From assembly GCA_037074765.1 (NCBI GenBank), contig JBAMDO010000119.1, positions 62,001 to 126,000 of the forward strand: 64,000 nucleotides of DNA. The letters are read 5' to 3'. The position numbers and the translations under genes are program-made. Below, piece by piece: positions 1-12,320 of this stretch. Origin of the DNA: Mansonella perstans (Eukaryota; Nematoda; Chromadorea; Rhabditida; Onchocercidae). The notes beneath the pieces are model-generated. The model was not told the DNA's origin. It made no database searches and saw nothing but the letters and a program-made list of their open reading frames with translations. How positions within the stretch are numbered: the first letter of the stretch is position 1; each line of letters opens with the position of its first letter.

Positions 1-782
1 GAAAGAAGGCTCAAAGAGGGTATGAAAGTGCGCAAATTAAGAAGCAAGCCTGAGAAGAATTTGTGGGCGAAAATGTCCAAAATATTGCAATGACAGACCG
101 AAATGACACACGACATTTTTCCGATTCAATAAAAGATACAAAAGCAATGGGTGACAGGGTGACAATTTAAAAACCACATTGCATTGCATATTTATGCTTT
201 TAAAAATTTCATGTGCCACTTTTAGCATCTTAGTTTCTCTCTCAGAGTAACGATTGCTAAATGTTCAGAAAAGCAGTTGTAATTAATTAAGACATTAATT
301 ATCAAAATCTTTATCGATATTATATCAGTAATTCAGTGGACAACAACATTTGCAAGATGGTATTTCACGAACCATTTCGATTGATGATAGTTATATTACT
401 GTATGATATCGATAAATATGATAATGATGTAAGAATGATAATAATAATGATGATGATGACAATGGTGATGATGATAACGACGATGATTATAATGAGATGA
501 TAATGACGATGATGATAATGATAATGATTAGATATGTAATTTATCAGCAATATAGAGATTACAAAAAGTCCTCAATAATAAATTAGATGATGATAATAAA
601 ATATATTCTCAACAATAATTTATCAGCAATATAAAGATTACAAAAAATTCTCAGTAATAAATTAGATGATGATGGATATAATTTATCATCATCATCTAAT
701 AGTTATATGGTAGTTATACGAGCGATTTTCAACAAATTTTGCTACTTTTTTCGACAAGGTCTGTGAAAAATGAATGACTTAC
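1..782 (-). other. SDR intron sequence: low-complexity and duplicated AT-rich DNA
   Basis: This should be intron 1 of the dehydrogenase gene on the minus strand. I found no exon in frame. It holds a low-complexity ATG/ATA tract at about 400-535 and a tandem duplication of about 70 bp at 540-690 (each copy has ttatcagcaatata and attagatgatgat). An acceptor-like site near 50 leads into a stop in the phase required by the donor, so I did not call an exon there. Confidence 0.5.
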
Positions 783-1016
783 TTGGTTGATATCCAAAAT
801 AGCAACTTTGGCACCAAAACGGATGGCGAATAATTCGGCTAATCGTCTACCAATACCGGATGCAGCTCCCGTAATAACAACGGTACGTCCTTTCACGGGC
901 TTCAAGCTTCCAGGTCGGATCCAATACCATAAATCCAAAGGGGCAGCCACAAACAGTATATGAAGAAGCATTCCAATGCTACTGTAAAATCTCTCTTTGC
1001 AAGAGATCCTCGCCAT
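783..1016 (-). CDS. Short-chain dehydrogenase/reductase, first exon (partial gene)
   Basis: This is a 78-residue first coding exon on the minus strand. It ends at a canonical GTAAGT donor (plus positions 782-777) directly after codon 78. Residues about 15-33 are hydrophobic and could anchor the protein in a membrane. They are followed by a Rossmann start with the cofactor motif TGAASGIG (residues 49-56) and an acidic Asp75 (motif AILDIN) at the end of beta-2, which usually favours NAD(H). The layout resembles membrane-anchored SDR families such as RDH10, HSD17B11 and SDR16C, which oxidise retinoids, steroids or lipids; the substrate cannot be told. The catalytic Ser-Tyr-Lys exons are not visible in positions 1-782 and presumably lie beyond the window edge. 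A decayed copy of the 5' end of this exon lies at 7401-7462. Confidence 0.8.
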
Positions 1017-3793
1017 TCTTTATAGTTTTAATTAATTATCAAAAATAATTAGCAAGCATAAGAGTAGTTCAGCATCACTGACGTACAATGACGGCAGTTT
1101 TGAAGTGGTTGACGTACAATGATCGCAGTATTGAAGTGATCTTTGACGTACAATGGCGGCAGTTTTGAATGCGAATGAAAATGGAAAGTGACACTGAAAA
1201 TGCTTTGAAGTGACTGTGACAGTTGGCGACAGTCAAAACAATTTTGAATCACATCAATTCAACACGGATCTCACACTGTCACAACACATTCATCGATATC
1301 TCCCTTCCATATTATTCTTTTTCTTCCAATAATTGCGCGAAATCAGGCCAACAAGGGATTCGATCCCTACTTTCATCACAAAACTTCATTGTCACATTGT
1401 CACCCTTCTCTTTGTCACTTTGTCACCCAACTTATAATACTATGCATTTTGTTGTTGTTGATCAACAAAACTGTTCCAAATTCAACATTACTTTGTTGTC
1501 TCACTCTGTGTCAAAAATACCAACACCTCTCTTCCATTATTTTCTGAATCATCAAGGCTTCCCGGAAAATTGGAAAAAATTTAAAAAATTTTTCAAACAA
1601 GTAAAAGATTTACGTCTTTATCTAATTCAACATGCCTTTGTTGTCTCACTCTGTGTTAAAAATACCAAAACTTCTCTTTCATTATTTTCTGAATCACCAA
1701 GACTTCCGGAAAATTAGATAATTTGAAAAAATTTTTCAAACAAATAAGAAATTTACTTTTTCGTCTTTCGAATTGAATTGAACACCTGTCTCCTTCGTGG
1801 TGGACAGAATATGCATGACCTCCCTAACTGACTTGAACAACTCGAAAGATATAGCTATGAACATTACCATGTTGTATGCCAGAAAAATCATGATTATACA
1901 TAATTATAATTATACACATATTTTGATTTGACTTTCAATTTCTTATCGCGCAATAAATTTTTAAAATGTTCTCTGTTCCAAAGCAATGAGTGTATTTTCC
2001 CCAATATGTGAGATGTGACATGTGACATGTTGTATACAACACGTGAAGCTTCCTCATTTGTCACCCGATTGTCATCAAGCTACCGTCTTGTAATCCTTTA
2101 TTTGAACATCTACCAACACGTACACATTCTGACCTTATAAACTAACCTTTTATTAAACTCTTACTTATTTTGTAAACAAACTTATAAAAGAAGAATATCA
2201 CTCACTGTTCGTGTCGTTGTTTTGTTGTTGTCACTGTCGTGTCGTTGCTGTCACAAGAATAAAGTCCTCTCAACTGTGCTATTGTGTACAAACAGTGTCT
2301 CGTCTTTACTAAAAGCAACTCTTCCTTCCTAAAACCTTCAGAAGCTTTCAGCAACCTAAACTTTGTTAATACCTATCCATCACTTCAAAGGAGACCGACA
2401 TTTTTTTTTTTTTGCGGTTCAGTGAGATGCTAAAGCAATGACACGGAGCTCAACTAATGAATTTATCTCAATTAACCAAAAACAGTACTTACACCTGCAA
2501 GGATGGACATCAACTGACCAAAAACAGTCTTTGTTTACACCTGCAAGAATGGACATCAACTGTGTTTTGACTTGTATCCTTGTAGGAAATTAAAATGACC
2601 AAAAACATTTCCTGTTTACACTTGGACATCAAAATGGACATCGAAGTACTATGTTTTGACTTGCATCCATGTAGAAAATTAAAATGGTAGAGAGTTTTGT
2701 GGAAAAAAGGCGATGAATATTGACAATTTTCGATGTCATCTTTTGTCAGCCAAGTGTACTTCAAGCTTATCATCTGACGGATGCATCGTATCAATTCTAT
2801 GCCGTACCATACCGTATAACACTTCCTGAAAAATTCTGTTTCCATTGCATGATAAATATGATACACTGATTAATATTATGATTGACTGATACTGATTAAT
2901 GACAAATGATTATTAATACGACTAATATTAATGATCATGATAAATATGATACAGTGATATTATGATACAGTAATTTGGATGGAAAATAGAAGAAATTTCT
3001 GAAATAAATTATAATACTCAATAGAAAATATAATATGTAACGTTATCTAAACTTTTGACTTCTGAAGGAGCCACTTATGGCTTTGAAAGATCTCTGTTGC
3101 ATTCATTCAACTCAGCTCGTGCTGACCATCTAACTGATTTTCTTTTCAGTTTATTGGAAATCTCTAGCTCTGAAAGATCTTTGTTGCATTAACTGCCTTC
3201 TGATCGATCATTAAGTAAATCATCACAGTATTCAACCAGATCAATACATTCATTACAGTATTCAACTGAGCTCGTGCTGAACATCTAAGTGATTTTCTTT
3301 AGTGTGTATTGGGAATCTCTATTGACCTTTGCCTTACAATGACATTTTTAAACGCATCAATGAGTTTCAGCTATACTAAACGTAGAAACGAAGTGAGAAT
3401 AGTAGCTAACTTCTATATTTGAAGTAGAAACAATTATAAGAACTAAACTCAATTAATGAATTAATGTCACATACGGTGTCACATATGCTCACATATGATA
3501 TCTATGGTGCTCTGAAGTCTAGCATTATAAGTGGTACCTAACTGACTAGGAAAATACCATGGAAGCAAATTCTGCAAGGTTATACACCACTCTGCAGCAA
3601 TCGAAAGACCTCACGCTGTGTCCTTAAAAAAGAAAAAATGACCAGACAAAAATGGCCAGAGGTGATGCTTTAAATATAAAATGTGGTATCATTATTTTCA
3701 CTCTGCACCTTCCAGTGTGAAAATAAGACATTTCTGGACCGTAATCCAGCGGGATTGCTATTTAATTTCAAATTTAAAGAATTGGTCACATAC
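1017..3793. other. Spacer between SDR and POLR1D, repeat-rich
   Basis: Divergent intergenic region with no convincing exon. It holds a roughly 40-bp unit (gacgtacaatg...gcagttttgaa) three times at 1078-1185 beside the SDR start; two copies of a roughly 135-bp unit at about 1485-1735 (ttgttgtctcactctgtg); an LTR-like segment (2026-2330); duplications around catcaactg...accaaaaaca at 2500-2680; and copies of a segment with cagctcgtgctga at 3110-3330. Confidence 0.6.
2026..2330 (+). mobile_element. Possible solo LTR of a retrotransposon (BEL/Pao- or Gypsy-like layout)
   Basis: The segment opens with tgttgtatacaaca, which is TG-starting and palindromic as in many LTRs. It has a TATA-like cttataaaag near 2182 and a poly(A) signal aataaa near 2260, followed by a GT-rich tail (cagtgtctcgtcttt). 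That order (TATA box, about 80 bp, AATAAA, U5-like end) is typical of an LTR. No gag/pol frame, primer-binding site or second LTR is visible, and target-site duplications are not clear, so both boundaries are approximate and this is an inference from layout alone. Confidence 0.3.
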
Positions 3794-5494
3794 ATGGTCA
3801 ATAGCAGTTCCGTCAAAGAGGTCAAGGATTCGGTGCTAACGAGTATGTCAGAAGGTACAAAACGACGAATGGAAATTGTTAGTTAATTTGTTTTGATTCT
3901 TAAATGATAATGATAATGGTAGAAATGATTAGATGTGCTGGTCGTCTTCTTTAAAATCATAAGCTCGATTTTATTATTTGCGCAATAAATCATGATGGTA
4001 TTTGTTTAGTTATCACTTAAAAAAGTGAGACCAATAATGATTTGACTAACTTTCGTAACTTCTTATAGTTATTTTGAGGAAATTTCCACACTTTTATTTT
4101 CACAATGACAATTTACTTATATCGGATTTCTTTTTTTTTTTTGAAGTGACTTTTAAGTGTTTGTTAGTATCTCAATGACAGGTTAAGTCAGAATCTCTAG
4201 AGTTTTCTAGAATTTTCAGTGTGTCTCTCGCTAACTGTGCATCTTTTCCAGTTGGATGTCGATTCATTTCATTTGGATCCTTCAAATTTAACGGTAATAT
4301 TATATGAGGAAGATCATACTATTGGCAATTCGCTGAAGCATATCTTATGCAAAATGTATGCTTATGTTAATTAATAATTACTATTAAGCAGTATATATGT
4401 ATGACATTGAGTAGAGGCAATAAATTAAGACTAAAACAAGAGCAGCTATGCTACGCCGATGATAAAAGTACTTACCAGATGAGTAACTACAGCGGTATGA
4501 GCTTGTTAATTATTTATCACTTCATTTCAGTTTATTCATAACACAGGCACAGAAGTATAATTAGTAGTTGACAATTAAGTAATAATTGTAATAAAATAAG
4601 TAATATTTGATAATTCCTGATTTCGCTGATCGTTACTTATTCTCTTTTCCAGTAATTTTGATTTTACTAATTTTCATTTAAATTTAACTGATCGCTTTGA
4701 CTTTTTGATTGATCTTGTTTTGAAAAGGATAGACAGAACAGACGTACTATTTGGAAAACGGAAAACAGAAAACAGAATAAATGATCTGTTGATGATAGTT
4801 AATAAGCCTGAGGGGAAAATCCTAAATTAACTGCAGTGGAGAGGATTGTCGATTGTATATCGATTTCTACTTTGTGTCCCGAGACTTTTGATTTGGAGAG
4901 GATTGTATATCGATTTCTACTTTGTGCCTCGAGACTTTTGATCTGGAGAGGATTGTATATCGATTTCTACTTTGTATCTCGAAACTTTTGATCTCTTGCT
5001 AAAAGAAAATGTAAACCGAATGTATTTGTCATTTTTTAATTGTCGCAAAAATACTTGTCACGTCGACGAAGCAATATAATGAATCCTGATTACATGTCTG
5101 CTTCTATTAAATTGTTTAGAAGTTATAAATTCAAATTATTAATTTATAATAAATCTTCAAAAAGTTAAAAGTTAATTAAATTACAATGGTAGTGCAATTA
5201 ACGAATTTCTATGATAAACTTGTCATTTTTAGAAATAGTGTCACGTCAAATAAATGGTGTCATGAAAAATTCTATCGGATGACATTTTCCAGGCAGAATG
5301 TCGAGTTTTGTGGTTACAATGTACCACATCCTTTGGAGGATAAAATCCTAATTCGTTTACAAACGAAACATGGCATACATGCCGGAGATGTGCTCAAGAA
5401 AGGCTTGGAAGAATTGGAATGTATTTTTGGTTCAATAAGGCAAAAATTTGAAAACTCTTATGCTGCTTCACATACGGCGAATACTGACTCCTGA
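3794..5494 (+). CDS. POLR1D: DNA-directed RNA polymerases I and III subunit RPAC2 (AC19)
   Basis: Three exons: 3794-3877, 4252-4355 and 5293-5494, joined in phases 0 and 2 at canonical GT/AG sites, give 129 residues (human 133). RPAC2 pairs with RPAC1 to form the alpha-like assembly platform of Pol I and Pol III. Exon 2 carries the family motif EEDHTIGNSLKHIL, and the exon 2/3 junction restores MQNVEFCGYNVPHP followed by DKILIRLQT, the conserved RPB11/RPAC2 core. The start at 3794 gives an N-terminus (SVLTSMSEGTKRRMEI) like that of the family. An in-frame upstream ATG-less extension reaches 3683, but an acceptor at 3714-3715 suggests exon 1 begins, or is trans-spliced, there. Intron 2 has three copies of a roughly 53-bp repeat. 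The same-strand neighbour 0.7 kb downstream is gamma-tubulin. Confidence 0.93.
4840..4998. repeat. Tandem repeat, about 53 bp x 3, in POLR1D intron 2
   Basis: Three consecutive copies of a unit containing ggagaggattgtatatcg and atttctactttgt, each ending near gacttttgatctgg. The copies differ by a few substitutions. They lie wholly within the intron. Confidence 0.8.
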
Positions 5495-6204
5495 CTAAGA
5501 ACGCCTTGTATGTCTACTTTTTCTTGTTGTTACTTGATTTCTTTATTTTATTTACTTATTTACTTGAAGGGAGTTTGTTGAATTCATGGAAAATTGTCAT
5601 TTGTCATACTAAAATTTAAGATTTAATTAAAGCTTGGCGCCAAATAGTTCTCTATTAATATGTAGTATTGTACAGTACAGTTGTTCTGTTTTATCTGCTG
5701 CTGACGTTTATGTTTGAATGAATGTAGTGAATGAATTGTTAAATAGGGATTTTGTAATCATGATTGCATTTTTTTTTTCAAAATATTCATTGAATTTTCG
5801 GAATAGGAACATTTAAATAAAGTGTCATGAACTTTGTGTCGTCAACATAACATGCGACATTGCATTTGTTGTTGGTTTCTCAGGTATTTTCATATTTTAT
5901 GTTCGAGATTTTCTTGTTTAAACGAATATTTTTCATCAATAAGAAGGCAAAGAGGTTTCTTAAATTTAAATTTTACCTATTTGAAACAAAATAAGTATTA
6001 ATTATTATTATTAGTAAATGCTAAAATTTTACCCAATTTTAAACAGAAATATTAAGTGTTGGAAAAACCTAGGGTGACTGATTAGTGATCTTTAAATGAT
6101 CAACGGGAGTTCAGAGTGATTGATTAGTGCTTTAAATGATCAACGAGAGTTCAAAGGTAAGATTTAAAATTTAATTTTTTGTATTGATGAATGATGTAGG
6201 TGGT
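5495..6204 (+). other. POLR1D-to-gamma-tubulin spacer and tubulin 5' leader
   Basis: A 710-bp same-strand spacer. Near its end a roughly 45-bp segment is duplicated (tgattagtg...aaatgatcaacg at about 6078-6111 and 6118-6147). A donor-like site at 6157 (AAAG|GTAAGA) and an acceptor at 6198-6199 (gatgtag) suggest a 43-bp leader intron or a trans-splice site that leaves ATG 6205 as the first start codon. I see no other gene here. Confidence 0.5.
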
Positions 6205-9200
6205 ATGCCGAGTGAAATAATTGCTGTACAATTTGGTCAATGTGGCAATCAAATAGGTGATGCGTTTTGGCGTGCGCTATGTGCCGAACATGGTATTGCA
6301 TCGAATGGTGTACCTATACAAAGTGACCTGGATGCGAATGACCTGAAACGTGTTTTCTTCTATCAGGTACGTTTATATCAGATGTCAACTAAAGAATCAG
6401 GTATGGTTAATTAATTTCCAATTTTTGTGAATAATTGCTAACGAATCGGGTACGATTCGTCGTTTTTTCTCGAATTTTCCAGATTCTTTCTTATAGACAC
6501 CTTTTCTTTCCAAGCAAGCACTGAATGTCAATTTTTAAAGCATTTTTATTATCATGCAATAATTATAAGGATCATCTAATAATAAAAACTATCTAACACT
6601 GATTATTTCAATGTTTAGGCTTAGACTTAGGCTCATACTTAGGCTAAGGCTTAGGCTTACTTCATCGTTCCGGTGGTCTTTATTAGCGAATAATTGCTTA
6701 AGATTTTAAAAGAAAAAAATTCAAAACTTATATTGATAGCGAATAATTGTCTTTGTTAGCTAATAATTGCTTAAGATTTTAAAAGGTATTGGTAATTAAA
6801 AGATATTAGTATTTTAAAAGATATTGATAATTATATTGATAATGTAGGCGGACGATGAGCGCTATGTTCCACATGTAATTCAAACTTATATCGATGATTC
6901 AAAACTTATATTGATAATTCAAAACTTTTATTGATAATGTTGTAGGCGGACGATGAACGCTACGTTCCACGTGCTGTATTGGTAGACTTGGAACCACGTG
7001 TTATTAATGGTATTATCACTTCGGATTATCGTACATTGTACAATATGGAGAATATCTTCATGTCAAAAAGTGGTGGTGGTGCGGGAAATAATTTTGCTAG
7101 TGGCTACAAGCAAGGAAGGTGACTAGTGACACTTCTGTATTTTGTAAAGTATTAAGAAAAAAGTGCTGAAAGTTTTAGAATGTAAAATCTAGGTATCTAG
7201 GTATAGTAGGCTATTAGGTAATCTAGATATCTAGGATTAGAATCTAGGTATCTAGCTTCTTGTGACTGATATCCGGTAAACTGTAGTAGTGCTTTTTGGG
7301 TAAACTGTTTTTAGTGGATGAGTCGCTAAAATTTTGTGGGATAGATATTATCTGCTTTGTTTCGGAAATTACCTGTTTCAAATGCTACTATGAAATTTCC
7401 GATGCTATTATATAAAATCTCTCTTTGCAAGCGATCCTCACCATTCATTTATAGTTTTAATTAGTAAAATTATTTTCTTTTGTAATTTGTAAACAAGCAG
7501 TTGATTAGATAAAAGTTTGTCCCTCTTAATTGGTTAATTAGCTTTTCCGGCAGTCGTTATTTCACCTGCAGTGAAATATGCAGCATTTCTGTGGAGTAAA
7601 TGGAGTTACTTGTTTTTTTTTTTTTTTTTAAATATCACTGAATTATTTGTCATTTAATTTCTGAGGTTGAGGAATTCGTGGTAACATATAGGTACTTGCT
7701 GAGGAATTCGTGTAACATTCAGGTACTTCATTTACCTTTCGTTTACCGTAGCTTCATTACCATTTACTTTAGCTTCTAATTAAAGAAGTATTGGTGTCCC
7801 ATATTGAATGTACAAAACAGAATATTAGGGAAGCACAAGAGGCGTTGTTTGATATTCTGGAACGAGAAGCTGAAAATAGCGATTATCTGGAAGGATTTGT
7901 ATTATGTCATGCCATAGCTGGTGGTACTGGTTCAGGGATGGGATCACATGCGCTGGAAAAAATAAGCGACAGGTTAGTGTCCTTACCTTTTAATTAATTG
8001 TCACAAAGAAACCGTGCTTATATCATTATTAATTAATAGTATAAAAACATTTAGTGCAAAATGACGGTATGTTTAATTTCAAAACTGCTTTAGTTTGTGA
8101 ACTCTCCAGATTCCCGAAGAAATTAGTTCGAATTTCCAAAACTGCTTTATGTGAAAACTTTCCAGATTCCCGAAGAAATTAGTTCAGACTTACTCAGTTT
8201 TCCCAGTGATGCGAAAAGGCGAAGCAAGTGATGTAGTGGTACAACCGTACAATTCCATTTTAACATTGGCTCGATTAATTGAACATCCAAATTGTGTAGT
8301 TGTCCTGGATAATACGGCTCTTAACCGTATTGCAAGTGAAAATGCTCCGGATAGCAATTCGTCATTTTCTCACATAAATTCCATGGTAATTCAGTAGTCA
8401 AACATATCAAAAATTGGAATTCTTGATTCAGATTCCTCATTATTAATGCATATTTTGCAGTGCAATAAGAATCACAGTATCGAAATCATATGCTTTGAAA
8501 TATATGATAATAATAATTAAATCTAATTTACTCTTGAATAATTTACTTGATTTACTCTTGTCTCAATTATTGTCTTAATTTACTCTTATTTCTCACATAA
8601 ATTCCATGGTAATTCAGTAGTAGTGAACGTGAATTTGCAATCTTGTCATGATAATTATTATTATTTGCATATTATTATTATTACGGTTGCGGTTGCGTAT
8701 TATTTGTCATGAATATTATATTATATTATTATTACGGTTACATATTACTTGTGATGAATATTATCATTTGCATATTATTATTATTACGGTTACGGTTACA
8801 GCTATGTTACGGTTACGCATGAACAAGCATATTACGGTGGATGAATATTATTTGCATATTACGGTAGATGAATGTTATTATTTGCATGTTACGTAAATAT
8901 TATTTGGGTATTACGATAGATGAATATTATTATTATTTGCATGTTACGGTAGATGAATATTATTATTATTTGCATATTAGACTTAAACGTATAAACAAAT
9001 TTTGAATTTATACACAGGTTTCGCGAATTATGTGTGCATCAACAGCAACACTGCGATTTCCTGGTGCCATGAATACTCGATTGATTAACTTGATTGCTCC
9101 GTTAGCTGCATATCCACCAATGCGTTTCATCCAGACAGGTTGCTTTTATGATATTATAGAGTTTGAAATTAGCTCATTTTGCAATTTCAATTTATTTTCA

Positions 9201-10969
9201 CATCTCATTTTACAGCTTTTTAATTCTGTGTTTCATATATCACTTGAAATATATGACAGTAATAATAATTAAAGCTAATTTACTCTTATGAATTGTTATC
9301 GAATCACCTAAGAATCACAACCAGAAGTTCCAAAATCTCTGCTATCTTTTAAATAGAGTTCTCGCTTTTAGTGTATGCTTTAGTTGATTTTGCAGGAAAT
9401 TATTTGATTTTCCAATTAACCTAAATGACTGATGCTGGAGAATTTCCGAAAAGTTCCCTCCAAAATTTCCCGAATCAAATATTTCCGAAAAGCCGAGGGA
9501 ATCTCATCTAACGAATTTGAATGTATATATATCTGTTTTACTAACCTAGATGACTAATGCTGGAGAATACCTGAAAAGCCGGGGAAGCCTGAAACCTGAA
9601 AAGTTCATTTAACGAATTTGAATATACATATATCTGTTTAGGTTTTACATCGCTTCGTGAAGGTTGTACTATGGTGGTCATACATCTGTTTTATAGGTTT
9701 TACACCGCTTCGTGAAGGTGATACTACGGTAATGAAAACTTCAGTTGGTGATGTACTACGGCGTTTGCTGCAGCCAAAAAGTATGATGAGCAGTGCTGTA
9801 ATGGAAAAAGGAATTGATCATTGTATGTTATCCGCCTTGGCAATTCTACAGGGTAGAATTGATCCAACTGAAATTTATTCATCGTTGGCAAAGATTAAAG
9901 AAAGACGTGATATAAAGTAAGCTGAGTTAAGATTTGCATTGTTCGACTACTGTATCAGTTTCACTACTTTATTTCTGGATAAAGTGAAATTTTTTTCTGG
10001 ATAGCAGGAGTGAATAGAGATCCATGTAGTACTATTTACAAACCTATCTTTAAATAGTTGGTTGGTGATATCCTGATAACCAGCTCACTTTTCCCAAGAA
10101 CATTATTAAAAGAAGATATATAATGTTTTTCTGGATAGATTGAAATTTTTTTCTGGATAACAGGACTGAATGTAGAGATCCATACATTAGTATTTGCAAA
10201 CCTACTACTAAATAATTGATGGTGACATCCTGGTCAATCTAAAAAGTTGGGATGGTGATGTCCTGGGTAATTTTATCCGGGTCACTTTTTCCAAAAATTA
10301 AAAGAAGATATATGACGTGTTTTAGATTTGCACCATGGGGTTCAGGTTCACTAAATATAACTCAGTGTCGTCGTTCGCCTTATTTACCAATGACAAATAG
10401 AGTTTCTGGATTGATGCTTTGTAATCATACAAATGCAGCAAGTCTTTTTCAAGAAAGTTTGAATCAGTGCGAAACGCTGCTCAAAAAGAAGGCATACTTG
10501 GATCAGTTCTTAAAAGTAAGGATTATTAAAAATTTTGTGATGATAGACTTTAAAGTAAGGATTAAAGATTAAAGATCAATTCTTAAAAGAAAATAAGGAT
10601 TACTTAAACGTAAGGATTAAATTTTCTGAACAATATATGCAAAAGCTATCTCCAGTGTGCTTCTTTTAGATGATAGAATTTTTCCCAGGATTTTTTTCAG
10701 GACTAAGATCATCATTGCATATTAGCAGATAAAGTGTCTGAGATAATAAAGTTCCTTCTGGATTTTATTCCTCCATTTTACGGTGCTACTGACATACATA
10801 TACATATTTAAAATTTATGTATATATAAATAAACTATAATCCACGAAAGTTTGATTTTCAGGAAGATCCGGATGTGATGGCTATGTTAAGTGATGCAGTT
10901 GAACGTGTTAAAGAAACCGTCCAAACTTATCGAAATGCAACAAAATCTGATTTCATAGAGATAAATTGA
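6205..10969 (+). CDS. TUBG1: Gamma-tubulin
   Basis: Eight exons: 6205-6366, 6946-7118, 7829-7972, 8166-8385, 9018-9138, 9697-9916, 10326-10515 and 10862-10969, with consistent phases, encode 445 residues (human 451). Gamma-tubulin nucleates microtubules at the centrosome or spindle pole within the gamma-tubulin complex. The N-terminal [33 protein letters not shown], the tubulin GTP signature GGTGSG (residues 143-148), [11 protein letters not shown] and [11 protein letters not shown] are all present in order. Exon 3 was placed at the weak acceptor 7827-7828 (atattag) because only that site keeps phase and family length; the open frame continues upstream of it. ATG 6205 gives the family start MPSEIIAV; an in-frame ATG at 6187 lies in a probable leader intron. 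The introns hold clear copies of exon edges at 6848, 8110, 8591 and 9642. Confidence 0.96.
6844..6877 (+). repeat. Echo of gamma-tubulin exon 2 head with its acceptor
   Basis: The sequence tgtag|gcggacgatgagcgc at 6843 onward copies the real acceptor and exon head at 6941-6975, 98 bp downstream. Over the first nine codons three bases differ and two of the changes are synonymous. The flanking intron sequence (ttgataattcaaaactt) is duplicated too. Use of this acceptor would soon reach stop codons, so it looks like a decoy. Confidence 0.85.
7401..7462 (-). repeat. Displaced copy of the SDR gene 5' end inside gamma-tubulin intron 2
   Basis: On the minus strand this segment reads a start codon followed by [10 protein letters not shown], against A-R-I-S-C-K-E-R-F-Y in the real SDR exon at 975-1030. 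The A/T-rich bases upstream of the ATG (attaaaactataaa) are also shared. The two copies lie 6.4 kb apart in the same orientation. The copy lacks the SDR frame beyond about 15 codons. Confidence 0.8.
8398..8448 (+). repeat. Dispersed repeat A, copy 1 (gamma-tubulin intron 4)
   Basis: The stretch from aaacatatcaaaaattgg to gattcagattcctcatt is found again at 56876-56922 in intron 2 of the FAM43-like gene, 48 kb away and in the same orientation. Over about 42 aligned bases I count a single difference. Confidence 0.85.
8640..8990. repeat. Irregular tandem repeat in gamma-tubulin intron 4
   Basis: Repeated units of about 30-40 bp built from attatttgcatattacggt and gatgaatattatt, with trinucleotide (att)n stretches. 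They lie between exons 4 and 5 and carry no coding signal. Confidence 0.75.
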
Positions 10970-12320
10970 GCAATCAATATTTTTCCATACACAATCATGA
11001 TTTTTATTGGGAGATGAAGAAGAAAAGTAAAGCGAAGATAATAGGGATGACTTCTTTTCATACTGCTACAGTAAATGTATGTGGTATGAGGTTTCTAGAG
11101 GGCCACGTGCCACGGATTTCAGGTGTTCATGGCTTTAACTTGAAATTGGAGTAAAAGTTGAAATTTAAAATTTTAGCTCTAACTTGGAATTTTTACCTCA
11201 CTGTTTGTTATGTGCGAGCATTCTTTTTTACATTATTATGGTTTTTTACACTTCAATAAACTTACTAAGCTCACGATATTCTGTAAGTCACGTGCTCACG
11301 TACTGAATACTAACATACAACTATTCTTTTGTTTTTTTTTTGTACTGAATATTTTTTTTTATTCTTTTTTTTTGATTTCCACACAAAGACTACAAAGATT
11401 AAGATTATACATTTTGTGATTAGTATATAGTTTAACTTTATTTTTAATGATTATTGTATAATAGTGAGCTTATTAACTATTTATAAACTAAGGATAATTA
11501 TCATTATAACTCATTCAAGTCCTGCCGTTCGGTAAAAAAAATCCCCAAATGCCGTCGAACTATGCTCATTCCTATATACCGCTGCAAAATCTTAATTCTT
11601 CATAATCATTAATTAACAAAATTAATTAACTGAAACAAAAATAACCTGTGAAGAATCATTTTCCTTATATATGCTTGTGCAAAAAACTCATCGTATTTAT
11701 AATTTGTGTTTGGTGGTTCCAAAATTCTAAATTTCAATTTCAATTTCACGAAATTCTGAATTCGGCTCAACATTTTGCAATTTTTAGAATTTTGAAATTG
11801 AAATTTAGAATTTTTTGAAAAACAATTGAAAGAATTGCATTTCAAGGGTTTCGAAAATTGTGCTAGAACTACTACCTTACCGTATCTCATTCCTATCTTT
11901 TAAAGGAGTACGATCTTTGTAAAAGTTTAATTTATTTTATAAACGACTGCTGAGATTTTAGATAACACAAGTAGCTCTTCAAATTCAGATTAGCAATTTT
12001 TCTTGATTTACTTTGTTTATGCAAGTAAAATGACGCACGATTGAACTATAACATTGAGCTAATCGTAATAATTCGATTCAAGATCACGTTAGTACTGAAT
12101 TTTTTGTTTCATTCCGTTCTTCTCTATTATTCGAAGGACTTAGCGGTGGGCTGCAACAATAGAACATCAATAAAATAGAAAATAAAAATAAAATCACAAG
12201 TTGTCCACTCAGTGCAAATTAGTTATCTTAATTAATCTTAATGATCAGCAGTTGTCTTGATTATTTTAATTACAAATAAACTTAATTGAGAAATTTAAAT
12301 TGAAAAAAGGCATTTGGTAG
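10970..12320. other. Convergent spacer between gamma-tubulin and the two-helix membrane protein gene
   Basis: This holds the 3' ends of two convergent genes. A possible tubulin poly(A) signal (aataaa) lies near 11256. T-rich runs occur at 11330-11372, and a self-complementary AT-rich stretch with aaattctaaatttcaatttc lies near 11720-11830. I see no gene here. Confidence 0.5.

Noticed and set aside
1350..1375. T-arm-like motif gggattcgatcccta suggesting a tRNA
   Set aside because: No matching A box, acceptor stem or anticodon arm at the correct spacing on either strand.
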